In this document: positions 1 through 8,083 of the stretch, in pieces | How positions within the stretch are numbered: position 1 is the first letter of the stretch | Layout: each line of letters opens with the position of its first letter | From: DATGFK01 sp040007395 | GTDB taxonomy: Bacteria; Chloroflexota; Anaerolineae; Aggregatilineales; UBA2796 | Length of the DNA: 64,000 nucleotides | Reading direction: 5' to 3' | NCBI GenBank assembly: GCA_040007395.1 | Contig: JBDTVG010000217.1 | Location: 1-64,000 of the forward strand | Program-made: the position numbers and the translations under genes | Notes under the pieces: generated by a model | Databases searched by the model: none | Told to the model about the DNA's origin: nothing | Seen by the model: only the letters and a program-made list of their open reading frames with translations

Positions 1-26
1 TTTGCTGTTGGTTATCCTACAACCTT

Positions 27-48
27 AAGCGCCTGAATGGCGCTTTTT
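27..48 (+). terminator. Terminator of a gene upstream of the window
   Basis: A 7-bp stem, AAGCGCC at 27-33 and GGCGCTT at 39-45, closes a TGAAT loop and runs into a short T-tract. This is a standard intrinsic terminator. The gene it serves lies to the left of the window. Confidence 0.7.
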
Positions 49-112
49 GCCTTTCTGCTTCCTGAAAATATCTCATACACTCCCCAAATATTGTGCAACG
101 CCTTTCACGAAC

Positions 113-142
113 TTGACAAAACAGGTGTGTCAGCAGTAATAT
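113..142 (+). promoter_or_regulatory. Sigma70-type promoter of the RRM gene
   Basis: TTGACA at 113-118 is followed after 18 bp by TAATAT at 137-142. The -10 box sits inside an inverted repeat (CAGCAG 131-136, CTGCTG 144-149), so a regulator could bind over it. The predicted transcript has a leader of about 85 nt before the start codon, similar to leaders of cold-shock RNA-binding proteins; cold induction is only an inference. Confidence 0.65.
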
Positions 143-233
143 GCTGCTGTGTGAAGGCTCTGTTAAGGCTTAAGTTTTGGTCTTGACTTAGGGTAGATCA
201 CGCAAGTTCTTAAGAATGTTTAAGGGGAATCAG

Positions 234-518
234 ATGAACAAAAAGTTGTACGTGGGCAACCTGCCCTACAGTGTCACGGAGATCGAACTGCGTGACCTTT
301 TCGAGCAAGCGGGCGCAGTTTTGGACGCTGCCGTGATCATGGATCGTGAGACTGGGCGCTCCAAGGGCTTCGGTTTTGTCGAGATGGAAACCGAAGATGA
401 GGCCGGCAAAGCTATCACCCAGTTGAACGGTCACACGCTGGGCAACCGCCAGATTCAGGTAAGCGAAGCCCGCCCCCGTGAAGAGCGCGGATCGCGTGCC
501 GGCAGTGGTCGTTATTAA
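234..518 (+). CDS. RRM-domain RNA-binding protein
   Basis: A 94-residue single RNA recognition motif protein. RNP2 (LYVGNL) lies at residues 4-9 and RNP1 (KGFGFVEM) at about 43-50; a short Arg/Gly-rich tail follows. Such stand-alone RRM proteins in bacteria (cyanobacteria, Chloroflexota) bind single-stranded RNA and are often cold-induced; the RNA target here is unknown. The ATG at 234 is chosen because AAGGGG (222-227) sits 6 nt upstream and the RRM fold begins directly after it; an in-frame ATG at 216 would put extra residues before the fold and overlap this site. The gene is monocistronic, bounded by its own promoter and terminator. Confidence 0.93.
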   Translation: MNKKLYVGNLPYSVTEIELRDLFEQAGAVLDAAVIMDRETGRSKGFGFVEMETEDEAGKAITQLNGHTLGNRQIQVSEARPREERGSRAGSGRY

Positions 519-545
519 ATCGTTTTAAAAACTAACAAAATAGCT

Positions 546-571
546 AGGGCATCCGCAAGGATGCCCTTTTT
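546..571 (+). terminator. Intrinsic terminator of the RRM gene
   Basis: A perfect 9-bp stem (546-554 with 559-567) closed by a GCAA tetraloop is followed by TTTTT. It lies 28 nt after the RRM stop codon and separates this gene from the convergent mgsA. Confidence 0.9.
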
Positions 572-625
572 GTTAAGTGGGTTGAGTTGTGACTGTGCTT
601 GAAATTACTTCGCCGATCAGTCCGC

Positions 626-1102
626 TTAGTCCGATAAAATAGCATCGGTGAAATTGAAAGAGAGGGACGCATCCACTGGTGTCGCGCCCCCCTCATAATC
701 GGGAACAGAGCGCTGGTACGGCTCGTTCATTAAAGGCGACGTAATGATGAAATCGGCTGAAGCACGATTACATGCCACCGGAACATTCCACACAACCGCA
801 ATTCGGAGCAAGGCTCTTACGTCTGAATCATGGGGTTGAGGTTCCAATGGGTCCCAGAAGAAGATCAGAAAATCCAGCCCGCCTTCGCTGATGCGTGCGC
901 CAATCTGCTGATCGCCACCGAGGGGGCCACTCCGTAATTTGAAGATTTCCAAGGCAAGCACATGTTCGAGCATGTTACCCGTAGTAGCGGTTGAATAGAG
1001 TTCGTGTTGAACCAGCAATTCCCGATTGAACCGCGCCCACTCCAGTAAATCCTGCTTTTTGTTGGTATGCGCCACGAGCGCAATCCGCTTCTTGTCCCAC
1101 AT
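626..1102 (-). CDS. mgsA: Methylglyoxal synthase
   Basis: Converts dihydroxyacetone phosphate to methylglyoxal and phosphate in the cytoplasm, a bypass of lower glycolysis. The 158-residue length is typical. The family signatures are all present: IALVAHTNKK near the start, SGPLGGDQQIGA with the catalytic Asp, FFWDPLEPQPHD with the conserved His, and PVACNRASADF. The ATG at 1102 is preferred because GAGGAAA lies 8 nt upstream; a GTG 15 nt further up gives a non-conserved MRKRQ extension and would start inside that ribosome-binding site. The gene stands alone and converges on the RRM gene. Confidence 0.95.
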   Translation of the reverse strand: MWDKKRIALVAHTNKKQDLLEWARFNRELLVQHELYSTATTGNMLEHVLALEIFKLRSGPLGGDQQIGARISEGGLDFLIFFWDPLEPQPHDSDVRALLRIAVVWNVPVACNRASADFIITSPLMNEPYQRSVPDYEGGATPVDASLSFNFTDAILSD

Positions 1103-1573
1103 TTGACGTTTCCTCACTGCTTACACTACTTATCCAACGGCATAGTTCCTCCAAGCGGATTGACTTTCCCGCTCAGGTAGGATTTATCCTCCCTATCAAA
1201 AAATATTGATAGGTTCACCCATTAATGCCTAAATTGTTTAAGTAAGGGGAACAGAGACTACACGGGGACTATTTTTGCCTGTGCCGTCTAGGATGACATG
1301 CTTGGCAAACAAAAGAAGAAAGCATGAGAAGCACTTTACTTTCAATAGTATATACTATTTTTCACAATAAGTAAACGAAAAGAATCGTGAAAAACAGTCA
1401 TCTATTTCTCGCAAAGATAGAATATCACCCCAACGGCTAGGCAGGTATTAATGCGTTTACACGAACCGGGAGGCAAAATCTGCATTGACCTTGAAAATTC
1501 GTTGAACTCCCGGCTAAAATTTGAGCAGATCGGTGGAATTAGAAATCATGACCAATATTTCAGGAGTGCTATC
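1103..1573. other. Intergenic region between mgsA and the aminotransferase
   Basis: About 470 bases between divergently transcribed genes. I see no credible gene here. The right half is AT-rich and holds a perfect 16-bp palindrome and an 8-bp inverted repeat, listed separately. An open frame reaches back to 1451 but has no ribosome-binding site there. Confidence 0.6.
1344..1394. promoter_or_regulatory. Palindromic operator-like site
   Basis: AATAGTATATACTATT (1344-1359) is a perfect 16-bp palindrome and contains a TATACT -10-like box. It is followed by an inverted repeat, TTTTTCAC 1358-1365 and GTGAAAAA 1387-1394. The layout suggests an operator over a promoter for the aminotransferase gene or mgsA. 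No regulator is adjacent, so the assignment is tentative. Confidence 0.35.
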
Positions 1574-2731
1574 GTGACGGTAAGCAGATTACAGGGAATG
1601 GCTGGTATCGGTGTCGATCAGATGGGCAACCTTGCCGACCAACTCAATAACCCAGAAGTCTTGCGCCTCGAAAATCTGGATACGGATCTTCGGCCTCCAC
1701 AGGGCGTTGTTGAGGCGACTCAACAATCAGCCGCGCTGGATAATGCCAACAGTTACCTGCCGTTTATGGGAGCCAATGAGCTACGTGAGGCAGCGGCAGA
1801 ATTGGTAAGCCACCTATCCGGTGTAACTTACGAGTGGAAGAATTCTACGATTACATCGGCGGGCGGGTTAAATGGCATTCTAAACGTTTTGCTGGCGATT
1901 CTCGAACCGGGCGATGAAGTCGTTATGCCCGATCCCATCTATGTGGGATTGATCAATCGTGTTCGTTTAGCGGGTGGCGTACCCGTGTATATCCCTTACC
2001 AGATTAAAGATGGTTTGTGGAAACTTGATCTTGATCAGTTAAAGCACGTCATTACGCCGCGTACCAAAGTATTCCTGATGATGAGTCCATCCATGCCAGC
2101 AGGGGCGGTGTTATCGCGGGAGGATTGGCAAGCATTATGCGAGGCTTGTCAACGCGCTGGCGCTTGGATGCTCTACGATAGCGCGATGGAACGCATCTTG
2201 TACGATTCCGTTGAGCATATCCATCCGGCATCGTTCCCCGGCATGTCCGAACGGACTATCACGGTGGGCGCGGTGTCCAAAGAATATCGCATGATTGGGT
2301 GGCGCGTGGGTTGGATCGTCGCCCCGCCATCGATCATCAATGATATTGGCTTAGTGGCAATTTCCAATGTGGTCTGTCCAGTGGGTATCGCGCAGACGGC
2401 AGCGACAATTGCACTGCGTGCGCCCGACTCGGATGTGGCAGCCGCGACGCACGAATGGCAGAGTCGCCGGGATGTTATTCTGGAAGAGTTAGCGGGCTAT
2501 CCCATCGTCAAGCCGCAGGGTGGTTGGTCAATGTTACTGGATACTTCATCCTTTGGTCTGACAGGTGCTGAACTGTCAAAGCGTCTGCTCGAACATGGCA
2601 AGATCGCCGCTACTGCGATGACTGGGTGGGGCAGCAAACGCAGCGATTACTTTATCCGGTTTGTGTTCTCGAATGAGCCAGCCGAACGCCTAAAAGGCTT
2701 CCGATCAAGAATCGAAGCCGCCTTGCGATAG
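1574..2731 (+). CDS. Class I/II PLP-dependent aminotransferase
   Basis: Fold-type I aminotransferase of 385 residues. The PLP-binding Lys lies in SKEYRMIGWRVGW (Lys at about residue 236). Other core motifs are SYLPFMGANELREA, SAGGLNGILNVLLA (phosphate contact region), MPDPIYVG, and MLYDSAMER holding the Asp that pairs with the pyridine nitrogen. The usual NPxNPTG is replaced by SPSMPAG, so the amino-donor specificity cannot be read off; it is not a standard AspAT. The GTG at 1574 is chosen since AGGAG (1562-1566) is 7 nt upstream; an ATG 123 nt earlier would add a tail with no family match. It stands alone, followed by repeats. Confidence 0.85.
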   Translation: MTVSRLQGMAGIGVDQMGNLADQLNNPEVLRLENLDTDLRPPQGVVEATQQSAALDNANSYLPFMGANELREAAAELVSHLSGVTYEWKNSTITSAGGLNGILNVLLAILEPGDEVVMPDPIYVGLINRVRLAGGVPVYIPYQIKDGLWKLDLDQLKHVITPRTKVFLMMSPSMPAGAVLSREDWQALCEACQRAGAWMLYDSAMERILYDSVEHIHPASFPGMSERTITVGAVSKEYRMIGWRVGWIVAPPSIINDIGLVAISNVVCPVGIAQTAATIALRAPDSDVAAATHEWQSRRDVILEELAGYPIVKPQGGWSMLLDTSSFGLTGAELSKRLLEHGKIAATAMTGWGSKRSDYFIRFVFSNEPAERLKGFRSRIEAALR

Positions 2732-2866
2732 TAGGGACTGGGCCTGCCCTGTCCGTTGTTTGGCAAACGTCGCAAAATGCCGGACACTGCAAAATGCCGG
2801 ACGAGGCAAGCCTCATCACTACGAAATCCCGTGTGATGGTAGGGACTGGGCTTGCCCTGTCCGGTA
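2731..2866. repeat. Dispersed palindromic repeat, two units
   Basis: Two copies of the GTAGGGAC-n-GCCCTGTCCG palindrome occur at 2731-2755 and about 2838-2863. Between them is a related GGACGAGGC/GCCTCATC variant. This is one of at least twelve loci of this family in the window, always between genes. Confidence 0.75.
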
Positions 2867-2873
2867 TTGGATG

Positions 2874-3650
2874 CTATTTCTTGGTTTTTAGCCCCACTAT
2901 GCGGTCAATCATGGTCAGCGCAACCAACATATTCGGGATGGAGGAGACGGGGATATTCGCCCACTTGAACCACTTTTCCTGTTTTTTGACAGAAAGAATG
3001 CCCTTTTGAATCTGCACGGCTTCGATCTCTGACCACGCTAGCGACTTGTCGCCCCATGCCAATCCCATTGGGCTAATCGACAGTTTGCCAAATTGAACCG
3101 TACCACCGTTATTGTAAAGAGTCATCATTTGCGGATATAGGCGCTTTGCTACCTGATCCTGAATAGCATTGCCAAGCTGCTCAACGTTTTTCAGAGTATC
3201 GTTGAAGGTGGTTTTTGTGCCATCTTTAGTGAATACAGTGTACGTATGGGTCGTGCCCGTGTAGATACCGTTGGTGTAATGCTTCGTGACAGATTGCAAT
3301 ACGCTGGCGATCTCGTCCCAACGCACTACCACAGTTTTGCCGTGCTGGCTGCGTACCAAGCCATCCGTAAAAACCTGCACTCGTAGGTTGCGGCGGCCTA
3401 TCCAGCTTTCGATCAATACCCAGCCCATTAATACGCCAAACCCAGCCAGAATAAGGATTGGTCTGCGATCAGTAGTAGAGACGTGCGATCCGATGGCGGC
3501 GTACAGTAATCCAAAAACACCCACGACCGCCAGAATGAACCCAAGGAAAGCTCGCAAGATTGCACCCCGACCCGGCTTGTATTCTGCCGTGGGTGCCCCT
3601 AGTGAATATGTGTCCGAACCCATCTGCGCTTGCGCTGCAAAGTCTGCCAT
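2874..3650 (-). CDS. DUF6585-like membrane-anchored protein
   Basis: Unknown function, 258 residues. Two transmembrane helices lie near residues 33-52 and 64-83, after a short Gly/Ala-rich cytoplasmic start. They are followed by a soluble beta-rich region that resembles a tandem PH-like fold (RVQVFTDGLVRSQHGKTVVVRWDEI, then LSISPMGLAWGDKSLAWSEI), the hallmark of the DUF6585 group. The repeated pattern of a short strand, then W-x-E-I, suggests two related domains. The start is supported by an AAAGGGG site 5 nt upstream. No operon partner is evident. Confidence 0.7.
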   Translation of the reverse strand: MADFAAQAQMGSDTYSLGAPTAEYKPGRGAILRAFLGFILAVVGVFGLLYAAIGSHVSTTDRRPILILAGFGVLMGWVLIESWIGRRNLRVQVFTDGLVRSQHGKTVVVRWDEIASVLQSVTKHYTNGIYTGTTHTYTVFTKDGTKTTFNDTLKNVEQLGNAIQDQVAKRLYPQMMTLYNNGGTVQFGKLSISPMGLAWGDKSLAWSEIEAVQIQKGILSVKKQEKWFKWANIPVSSIPNMLVALTMIDRIVGLKTKK

Positions 3651-3775
3651 TTCAACCCCTTTCAGTTGCTACTATCTCTCGTGGAAAAGCCCTCACCCCA
3701 GCTCCTCTCCCGCAGGGCGCGGGGAGACAAGCGCGCCGTTTTGTCATGCCGTTGCTTGTGGGGTAGTTCCTGATG

Positions 3776-3867
3776 ACTCACCCTAAGTCCCTCTCCCAAA
3801 GGCGAGGGACTTCAATATAATCGTATTTTCACCCCTCGCCCTGCGGTAGAGAGGCGGGAGTGAGGGC
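3776..3867. repeat. Pyrimidine/purine-rich 92-bp element, copy A
   Basis: The element starts ACTCACCCTAAGTCCCTC and ends GAGTGAGGGC, giving near-inverted ends, with CGAGGGACTTCAATA in the middle. A second copy lies at 35776-35870. The left flank (about 3691-3720) carries a further half unit, CCCTCACCCCAGCTCCTC. It has no coding capacity and resembles a small non-autonomous palindromic element. Confidence 0.65.
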
Positions 3868-3881
3868 AACACAACATGATC

Positions 3882-4451
3882 TTACGCCGCGCTTTTGGCG
3901 TGGCGCGTGAGCCATGTAATGATGTCCGACGCATCAGGCAGATCGCCCGTTTTTGTCCAGTCCTGATCCGCCGTGTCGGGGCAATCGGGCGGGGTCTGAC
4001 CGTCGAATTTCTTATAGTCGAGCGTCTTGCCCGTTTTGGCATCTACCAGATAACCGAGTAAGTCACGTTCGTACTGAGTACACGTATACTTGGCAGGCTT
4101 ACCATACTTAGAGGTATCGAAGACAGTTTTGTCCTCTTTGAGACACAGCAAGACGTTCACATCAGATTTATCGGTAGCTTTCATGGTGGTGGGCATGGCT
4201 GAGTCATAGATGTCAAACACGGTGTTTTCGACGCTGTTGATGATACCGATTTTGCTGTTGGCGGGCAGTACGCCGCGTGCCTGAGTTGCCCCCTGACACA
4301 GGGCGATCAGGTCTGTGCCAAAGCGACTCTCCGCCACCGTCTGCGCTTGCTTGAGCGGTGCAGCCTCAAGCGTATCAACAGCAAGATACATGCCACCACC
4401 ACACACTAGAATAAGGACAATTAGAACTAGACGAATACCCATCGATTGCAT
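3882..4451 (-). CDS. Secreted or membrane-anchored protein of unknown function
   Basis: Unrecognised protein of 189 residues. A hydrophobic helix at residues 6-26 with a Gly-rich end (VLILVCGGGMYLAVDT) acts as a signal peptide or anchor. The rest is soluble and extracytoplasmic. It has five further Cys (near CQG, LLCL, YTCTQY, PPDCPD), consistent with disulfides. The start at 4451 has GAGGAG 11 nt upstream; an in-frame ATG 9 nt later is possible. It lies downstream of the TetR gene on the same strand with an 89-nt gap, so cotranscription is possible. Confidence 0.65.
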   Translation of the reverse strand: MQSMGIRLVLIVLILVCGGGMYLAVDTLEAAPLKQAQTVAESRFGTDLIALCQGATQARGVLPANSKIGIINSVENTVFDIYDSAMPTTMKATDKSDVNVLLCLKEDKTVFDTSKYGKPAKYTCTQYERDLLGYLVDAKTGKTLDYKKFDGQTPPDCPDTADQDWTKTGDLPDASDIITWLTRHAKSAA

Positions 4452-4540
4452 AAATTCCGCGCTCCTCTATAAGCTGCACTATCCAAGTATATGCAAATCG
4501 AAAATGTCGGCTCGGTTGGAACACGCTCACTACACTGGTT

Positions 4541-5170
4541 TCAAGGTGTGGACGGTTGCATCGGATGCAGCATCAGTCCGGCGCTAGTCATGCTAATTTG
4601 ACCAAGCCAGATTGCAAGCTGTTCAGCGCTAAAGGGTTGGTCGTTTTCCAACCACCATAAGATCGCGCCCACCGTTGCGGACGAGATGTAACTTAATTTC
4701 ATTTCGACGGGCGGCGCGTTGGGATCAGTTTCTCCACCGAATCGCGAAAATAGATAACGATAGCGCTTTTCAGACATCTGCCGAAAGCGATGGGTGAAGA
4801 CTGGATCGCCAGTTTGACCGAGCATGACACGGTAAAAATCGGCATACTCCTGAACATGTTTGACCAATACCAGCAGACCAGACGGTACTCTTTCAGGTGT
4901 GCTTTGACTTGCTTTTTCGGCTACCAAAGCCGCGTCCGAGGTTAGCGTTTGCACTTCATCGAGGTACTGCTTGAGCAGGTCATATTTATCCAAATAATGG
5001 CGGTAAAACGTGGAGCGATTGACCATCGCGCGTTTGGCGATGTCGCGTACCGTGACGGTGGCAAACCCATTTTCGACAGTGAGTTCAAAGAGCGCCTGTT
5101 GGAGCAGCTTGCGTGTCCGTTGAATCCGCAGATCCTCTTGAGCTTCCGACTTTTGCGCTGACTTTTGCAC
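4541..5170 (-). CDS. TetR/AcrR-family transcriptional regulator
   Basis: A 209-residue regulator. The N-terminal helix-turn-helix reads RTRKLLQQALFELTVENGFATVTVRDIAKRA then VNRSTFYRHYLDKYDLL, the TetR signature. The C-terminal ligand domain resembles the TetR_C group seen with helical YvdT-like regulators (ILWWLENDQPFSAEQLA). The GTG at 5170 is chosen because a perfect AGGAGG lies 8 nt upstream; a longer reading from 5272 adds 34 residues outside the family. It is divergent from the small monooxygenase-fold gene, which is its likely target along with itself. Confidence 0.88.
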   Translation of the reverse strand: MQKSAQKSEAQEDLRIQRTRKLLQQALFELTVENGFATVTVRDIAKRAMVNRSTFYRHYLDKYDLLKQYLDEVQTLTSDAALVAEKASQSTPERVPSGLLVLVKHVQEYADFYRVMLGQTGDPVFTHRFRQMSEKRYRYLFSRFGGETDPNAPPVEMKLSYISSATVGAILWWLENDQPFSAEQLAIWLGQISMTSAGLMLHPMQPSTP

Positions 5171-5255
5171 CAACTTTTCCTCCTGTGTCGCATATCCAAC
5201 ACAATCCGATTCTTTGCTGATTGACCCTGATTCTAACTGATCATACAGTAGATAC

Positions 5256-5270
5256 GCAACACAGTGCTGC
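5256..5270. promoter_or_regulatory. Candidate TetR operator
   Basis: GCAACACAGTGCTGC is an imperfect 15-bp palindrome (12 of 15 positions symmetric). It lies in the 142-bp divergent intergenic region between the TetR gene and the monooxygenase-fold gene. Position and symmetry suit a TetR dimer; nothing else proves it. Confidence 0.3.
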
Positions 5271-5312
5271 ATGTTTTCCTAAGTTTCCAGTCAGATGCAC
5301 AAGGAGTCCAAA

Positions 5313-5627
5313 ATGGAAAAGGTCTTGATCGACACGTTCATTGTTCCCGAAGAATCCAAAGCCGAATTCCGAGCGGGAGCGCTCAAAGTGCAAAGTTTCA
5401 TCAAAACTTTGCCCGGTTTCGTTGAGGGATTTCTTCACGAACTACAGGATGGCGACAGCCGTTACAACTTCATGACCACTGCCGTCTGGGAAAGCGAAGA
5501 GGCGTTTGAAAACGCGAAAAAGACTGTCAACAACGAAAATCAAAGACGAGGGGTGAATCCCGATGAAACGCGAAAACGATTGGGGATTGAACGGCTGAGG
5601 GCAACCTACGAACGGACTCCCTATTAA
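5313..5627 (+). CDS. Antibiotic-biosynthesis-monooxygenase-fold protein
   Basis: A 104-residue protein with the dimeric alpha-beta barrel pattern of the ABM family: a first strand MEKVLIDTFIV, helix FRAGALKVQSFIKTLPGF, strand FLHELQDGDSRYNFMTTAVWES and helix EEAFENAKKTV. Members act on small aromatic or quinone-like molecules or haem; the substrate here is unknown. The start at 5313 has AAGGAG 6 nt upstream. It is transcribed divergently from a TetR regulator, an arrangement that often marks stress or xenobiotic response genes. Confidence 0.75.
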   Translation: MEKVLIDTFIVPEESKAEFRAGALKVQSFIKTLPGFVEGFLHELQDGDSRYNFMTTAVWESEEAFENAKKTVNNENQRRGVNPDETRKRLGIERLRATYERTPY

Positions 5628-5677
5628 CCTATATAGCCACCCTTGCTGAGTCCGTAGAGATCGAGCATTCTGCACTT

Positions 5678-5718
5678 AATGGCCTTCCTTCCGATCAACA
5701 GTCGGCTGGAAGGCTATT
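5678..5718. terminator. Hairpin between convergent genes
   Basis: An 11-bp stem with one G-U pair (AATGGCCTTCC 5678-5688, GGAAGGCTATT 5708-5718) with an inner CCGA/TCGG stem. It lies between convergent genes ending at 5627 and 5735 and probably stops transcription in both directions, though neither side has a clear T-tract. Confidence 0.45.
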
Positions 5719-5734
5719 GCATAATGAAATCCGA

Positions 5735-6463
5735 TTAACTATTGAGAGGGGTCGTCGCTGACGCATCCTGCTGAGTCAACCGATAACCAACCCCCGGCTC
5801 GTTAAGAATATAGTCTGGGTTGGCGGCATCCTTCTCGACCTTTTGCCGCAGCCGCCAGATTGTCGCCCGCAGAATATGCACATCGTCGCTATATTCCACG
5901 CCCCAGACGTGCGACAGCAGATAGTCATGGGTCAACACCCGATTGGTGTTTTCTGCCATCGTCATCAGCAGGCGATATTCGGTAGGCGTGAGATGCACGC
6001 GAGTGTCGTTGACCGAGACTTGCCGAGTCGCGAAGTCGATGATTAACCCGCCGTTGATGTACTGCATCTCGCGGCGTGCCGTTGGTTCCGACATGTGGTA
6101 ACGGCGCAGCACCGCCACGATTCGCGCTTGAAGCTCTTTGTTGCCAAAAGGCTTGGGCAAATAGTCGTCAGCGCCCATCATCAACGCCTTGACCTTATCG
6201 TCCTCAGTATCGAGCGCGGTCAGGACGATCACAGGAATGTCGAACTGCCGCCGAATGTGTTCTAGCACCTCAAAGCCGCCCATGTGCGGCAGCCCCAGAT
6301 CCAGCAGGACAAGATCGGGGCGGTTTTCCTGAACCAGTTCGAGCGCTTTAATGCCATCGGGAGCCACAAGGACATCATACCCAGCCATCTGCAAACTGCT
6401 ACGCAGATAGCGGGAGATGCGTGGTTCGTCTTCAACTGTCAGAATCAGTGGGCTTTCTCGCAT
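5735..6463 (-). CDS. OmpR/KdpE-type response regulator
   Basis: A 242-residue DNA-binding response regulator. The receiver domain spans about residues 1-125, with acidic pocket EDE near residue 12, phospho-acceptor Asp in LVLLDLGLP and the Lys in LPKPFG. A winged-helix domain follows (HLTPTEYRLLMTMAENTNRVLTHDYLLSHVWG and ILRATIWRLRQKVE). It is closest in form to KdpE. The ATG at 6463 has AGAGG 8 nt upstream; a further upstream ATG adds 22 unrelated residues. No sensor kinase lies next to it, so it is an orphan here; the large hybrid kinases in this window are not obvious partners. Confidence 0.92.
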   Translation of the reverse strand: MRESPLILTVEDEPRISRYLRSSLQMAGYDVLVAPDGIKALELVQENRPDLVLLDLGLPHMGGFEVLEHIRRQFDIPVIVLTALDTEDDKVKALMMGADDYLPKPFGNKELQARIVAVLRRYHMSEPTARREMQYINGGLIIDFATRQVSVNDTRVHLTPTEYRLLMTMAENTNRVLTHDYLLSHVWGVEYSDDVHILRATIWRLRQKVEKDAANPDYILNEPGVGYRLTQQDASATTPLNS

Positions 6464-6569
6464 ATATCGGGCCTCTAATTTTGCAGACTTTAGCATGACG
6501 TTAGTATATGCAGATTTAACAAATTGCAAAAATTAGCCCCCAGCAAGGCAAACGCAGTTCAACCATTTA

Positions 6570-6595
6570 GCGAACAGGGCCTGCGTTGTCCGGCA
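6570..6595. repeat. Dispersed palindromic repeat, partial unit
   Basis: GCGAACAGGGCCTGCGTTGTCCGG is a degraded or hybrid copy of the dispersed palindrome, mixing the left arm of one type with the right arm of the other. It sits just past the stop codon of the beta-helix gene. Confidence 0.55.
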
Positions 6596-6613
6596 TGTGA
6601 AGTGCTGAGGCGA

Positions 6614-8083
6614 TTATGGTTTTTTAGCGTTTGGGTCGTACTCAAAGGCTCCTATATCGCAAATTGCTTTGCCAGTACCTCCATCCAGCGGTCGCGTTAT
6701 CCCCAACAAATCCACGTTATTGACTGCCTCTGCCGCGCAGACCGTGTTGTCGCCTGCGTCGATAGCTGGACTATTCGCCTGTAGGTCGCCGCGGTTACTT
6801 CCCTTTGCAAACAACACATCGCCAACGGGAATAGAAGTTCCACAATCATTGTCGGGATATTGCAGGTTATGCCCATTGTCCGTGATGCCACCTACACAAT
6901 TCCGACCCACTGACTTGTCGTTCTGAAGAATACTGTTGCTGATCTGGGCGGTGCCAAAGATCGAGTTACCACCCCATAACCCGTTTCCCTTATTAAAATA
7001 TAGGGTCGCATTGATGAGCGTTAGGTCAGCGCCTTCGTTATAGATTGCACCACCGCCGCCCGTCGCAGTGTTATAGACAAAACTCGTATTTGCCAGTGTG
7101 AATTTGCCCATGCCTGTCAGATAGATGGCACCGCCAAGGTATACAGCCGTATTGTAGTCAAACGTCGAGCGGGTGATGGTCACTTCGCCGCCATCACTAA
7201 AGATGGCCCCTCCTCTGCCGACGAGGAAACTGTTGCTGGCTTGATTATTCTGGACAGACACCTGATTGTTGGCAACGTTACTATCAAATTCCGTGTGGGT
7301 AATCGTGATGGTTCCATGGTCGTTATAAATGACCCCCCCATCACCATGTGCGGTATTCTGATGGAATGAGCTATCTGAAATGGTCATGTTGCCATGATCG
7401 TTGTAAAGAACAGCCCCACTACCACCCATTGCACGATCAAACCGGCTATCGTTTTGATTAGAACCAGCTTTGTTGTTATCAAAAGAACAATGTTCAATAA
7501 CGACAGTGCCACCAATGTTATTGATAACACCGGCACCACTGGGCGCTTGGCGCAGAACGTTTGTGGCATTGCCAAAGGCACGGGAATTTATCAACCGGAG
7601 CGTTCCGCCGTTATTGACAATCACCCCCCCACGATATAGCTCATCACCGACACTCTTTACAATATCGACGTTGTTCAGTTCGATGGTCACTCCTTTTACC
7701 ATACTAAATAGATTGGATGCGCCATTCGAGGTTGGGCTACTAAGGTTTATTGGCCCTACAATCGTCAAACTTTTGTCTATGGTGGCAGTAAATCCAAAGT
7801 TGACGGTTTTATCCTTCAGTTCGGGCGCAAATGTGATGGTTGCCCCATTGGGTGCTTTAGCTAGGATATCTTGAAACGAGCCGGGGCCGCTTTCTGTCGT
7901 GACCACCAGCGTTTCCGACGAGCTGGGGATAGGGGTGCCTCCGCTCGTAGAGACAGGGAACCTATCAAAGCCGTACCAGTTGACATAGGGTATATGCGGC
8001 AAAAGCACCAAGATCGCTATCAGGATACCCATGAAAGCAAGTTCAGGATGGGTTGTCAGAAGGTTCAGGAGCCGCTTGAACAT
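6614..8083 (-). CDS. Right-handed beta-helix surface protein
   Basis: A 489-residue protein. An N-terminal membrane helix (about residues 15-34) anchors or exports it. From about residue 60 onward it consists of short repeats of the polymorphic-membrane-protein or parallel beta-helix kind, with units such as GGAIYNDHGTITITHTEFDSN and GGAIYLTGMGKFTLANTSF. The end (LLGITRPLDGGTGKAICDIGAFEY) is the choice-of-anchor Q type tail found in secreted CSLREA-like proteins. It overlaps the upstream membrane protein gene by 41 bp and is probably translated with it. Function is likely surface adhesion or carbohydrate contact; no catalytic residues are evident. Confidence 0.75.
   Translation of the reverse strand: MFKRLLNLLTTHPELAFMGILIAILVLLPHIPYVNWYGFDRFPVSTSGGTPIPSSSETLVVTTESGPGSFQDILAKAPNGATITFAPELKDKTVNFGFTATIDKSLTIVGPINLSSPTSNGASNLFSMVKGVTIELNNVDIVKSVGDELYRGGVIVNNGGTLRLINSRAFGNATNVLRQAPSGAGVINNIGGTVVIEHCSFDNNKAGSNQNDSRFDRAMGGSGAVLYNDHGNMTISDSSFHQNTAHGDGGVIYNDHGTITITHTEFDSNVANNQVSVQNNQASNSFLVGRGGAIFSDGGEVTITRSTFDYNTAVYLGGAIYLTGMGKFTLANTSFVYNTATGGGGAIYNEGADLTLINATLYFNKGNGLWGGNSIFGTAQISNSILQNDKSVGRNCVGGITDNGHNLQYPDNDCGTSIPVGDVLFAKGSNRGDLQANSPAIDAGDNTVCAAEAVNNVDLLGITRPLDGGTGKAICDIGAFEYDPNAKKP

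Noticed and set aside
3286..3786. 166-codon open frame on the plus strand
   Set aside because: Antisense to the DUF6585-like gene; the composition is that of a reverse-strand shadow.
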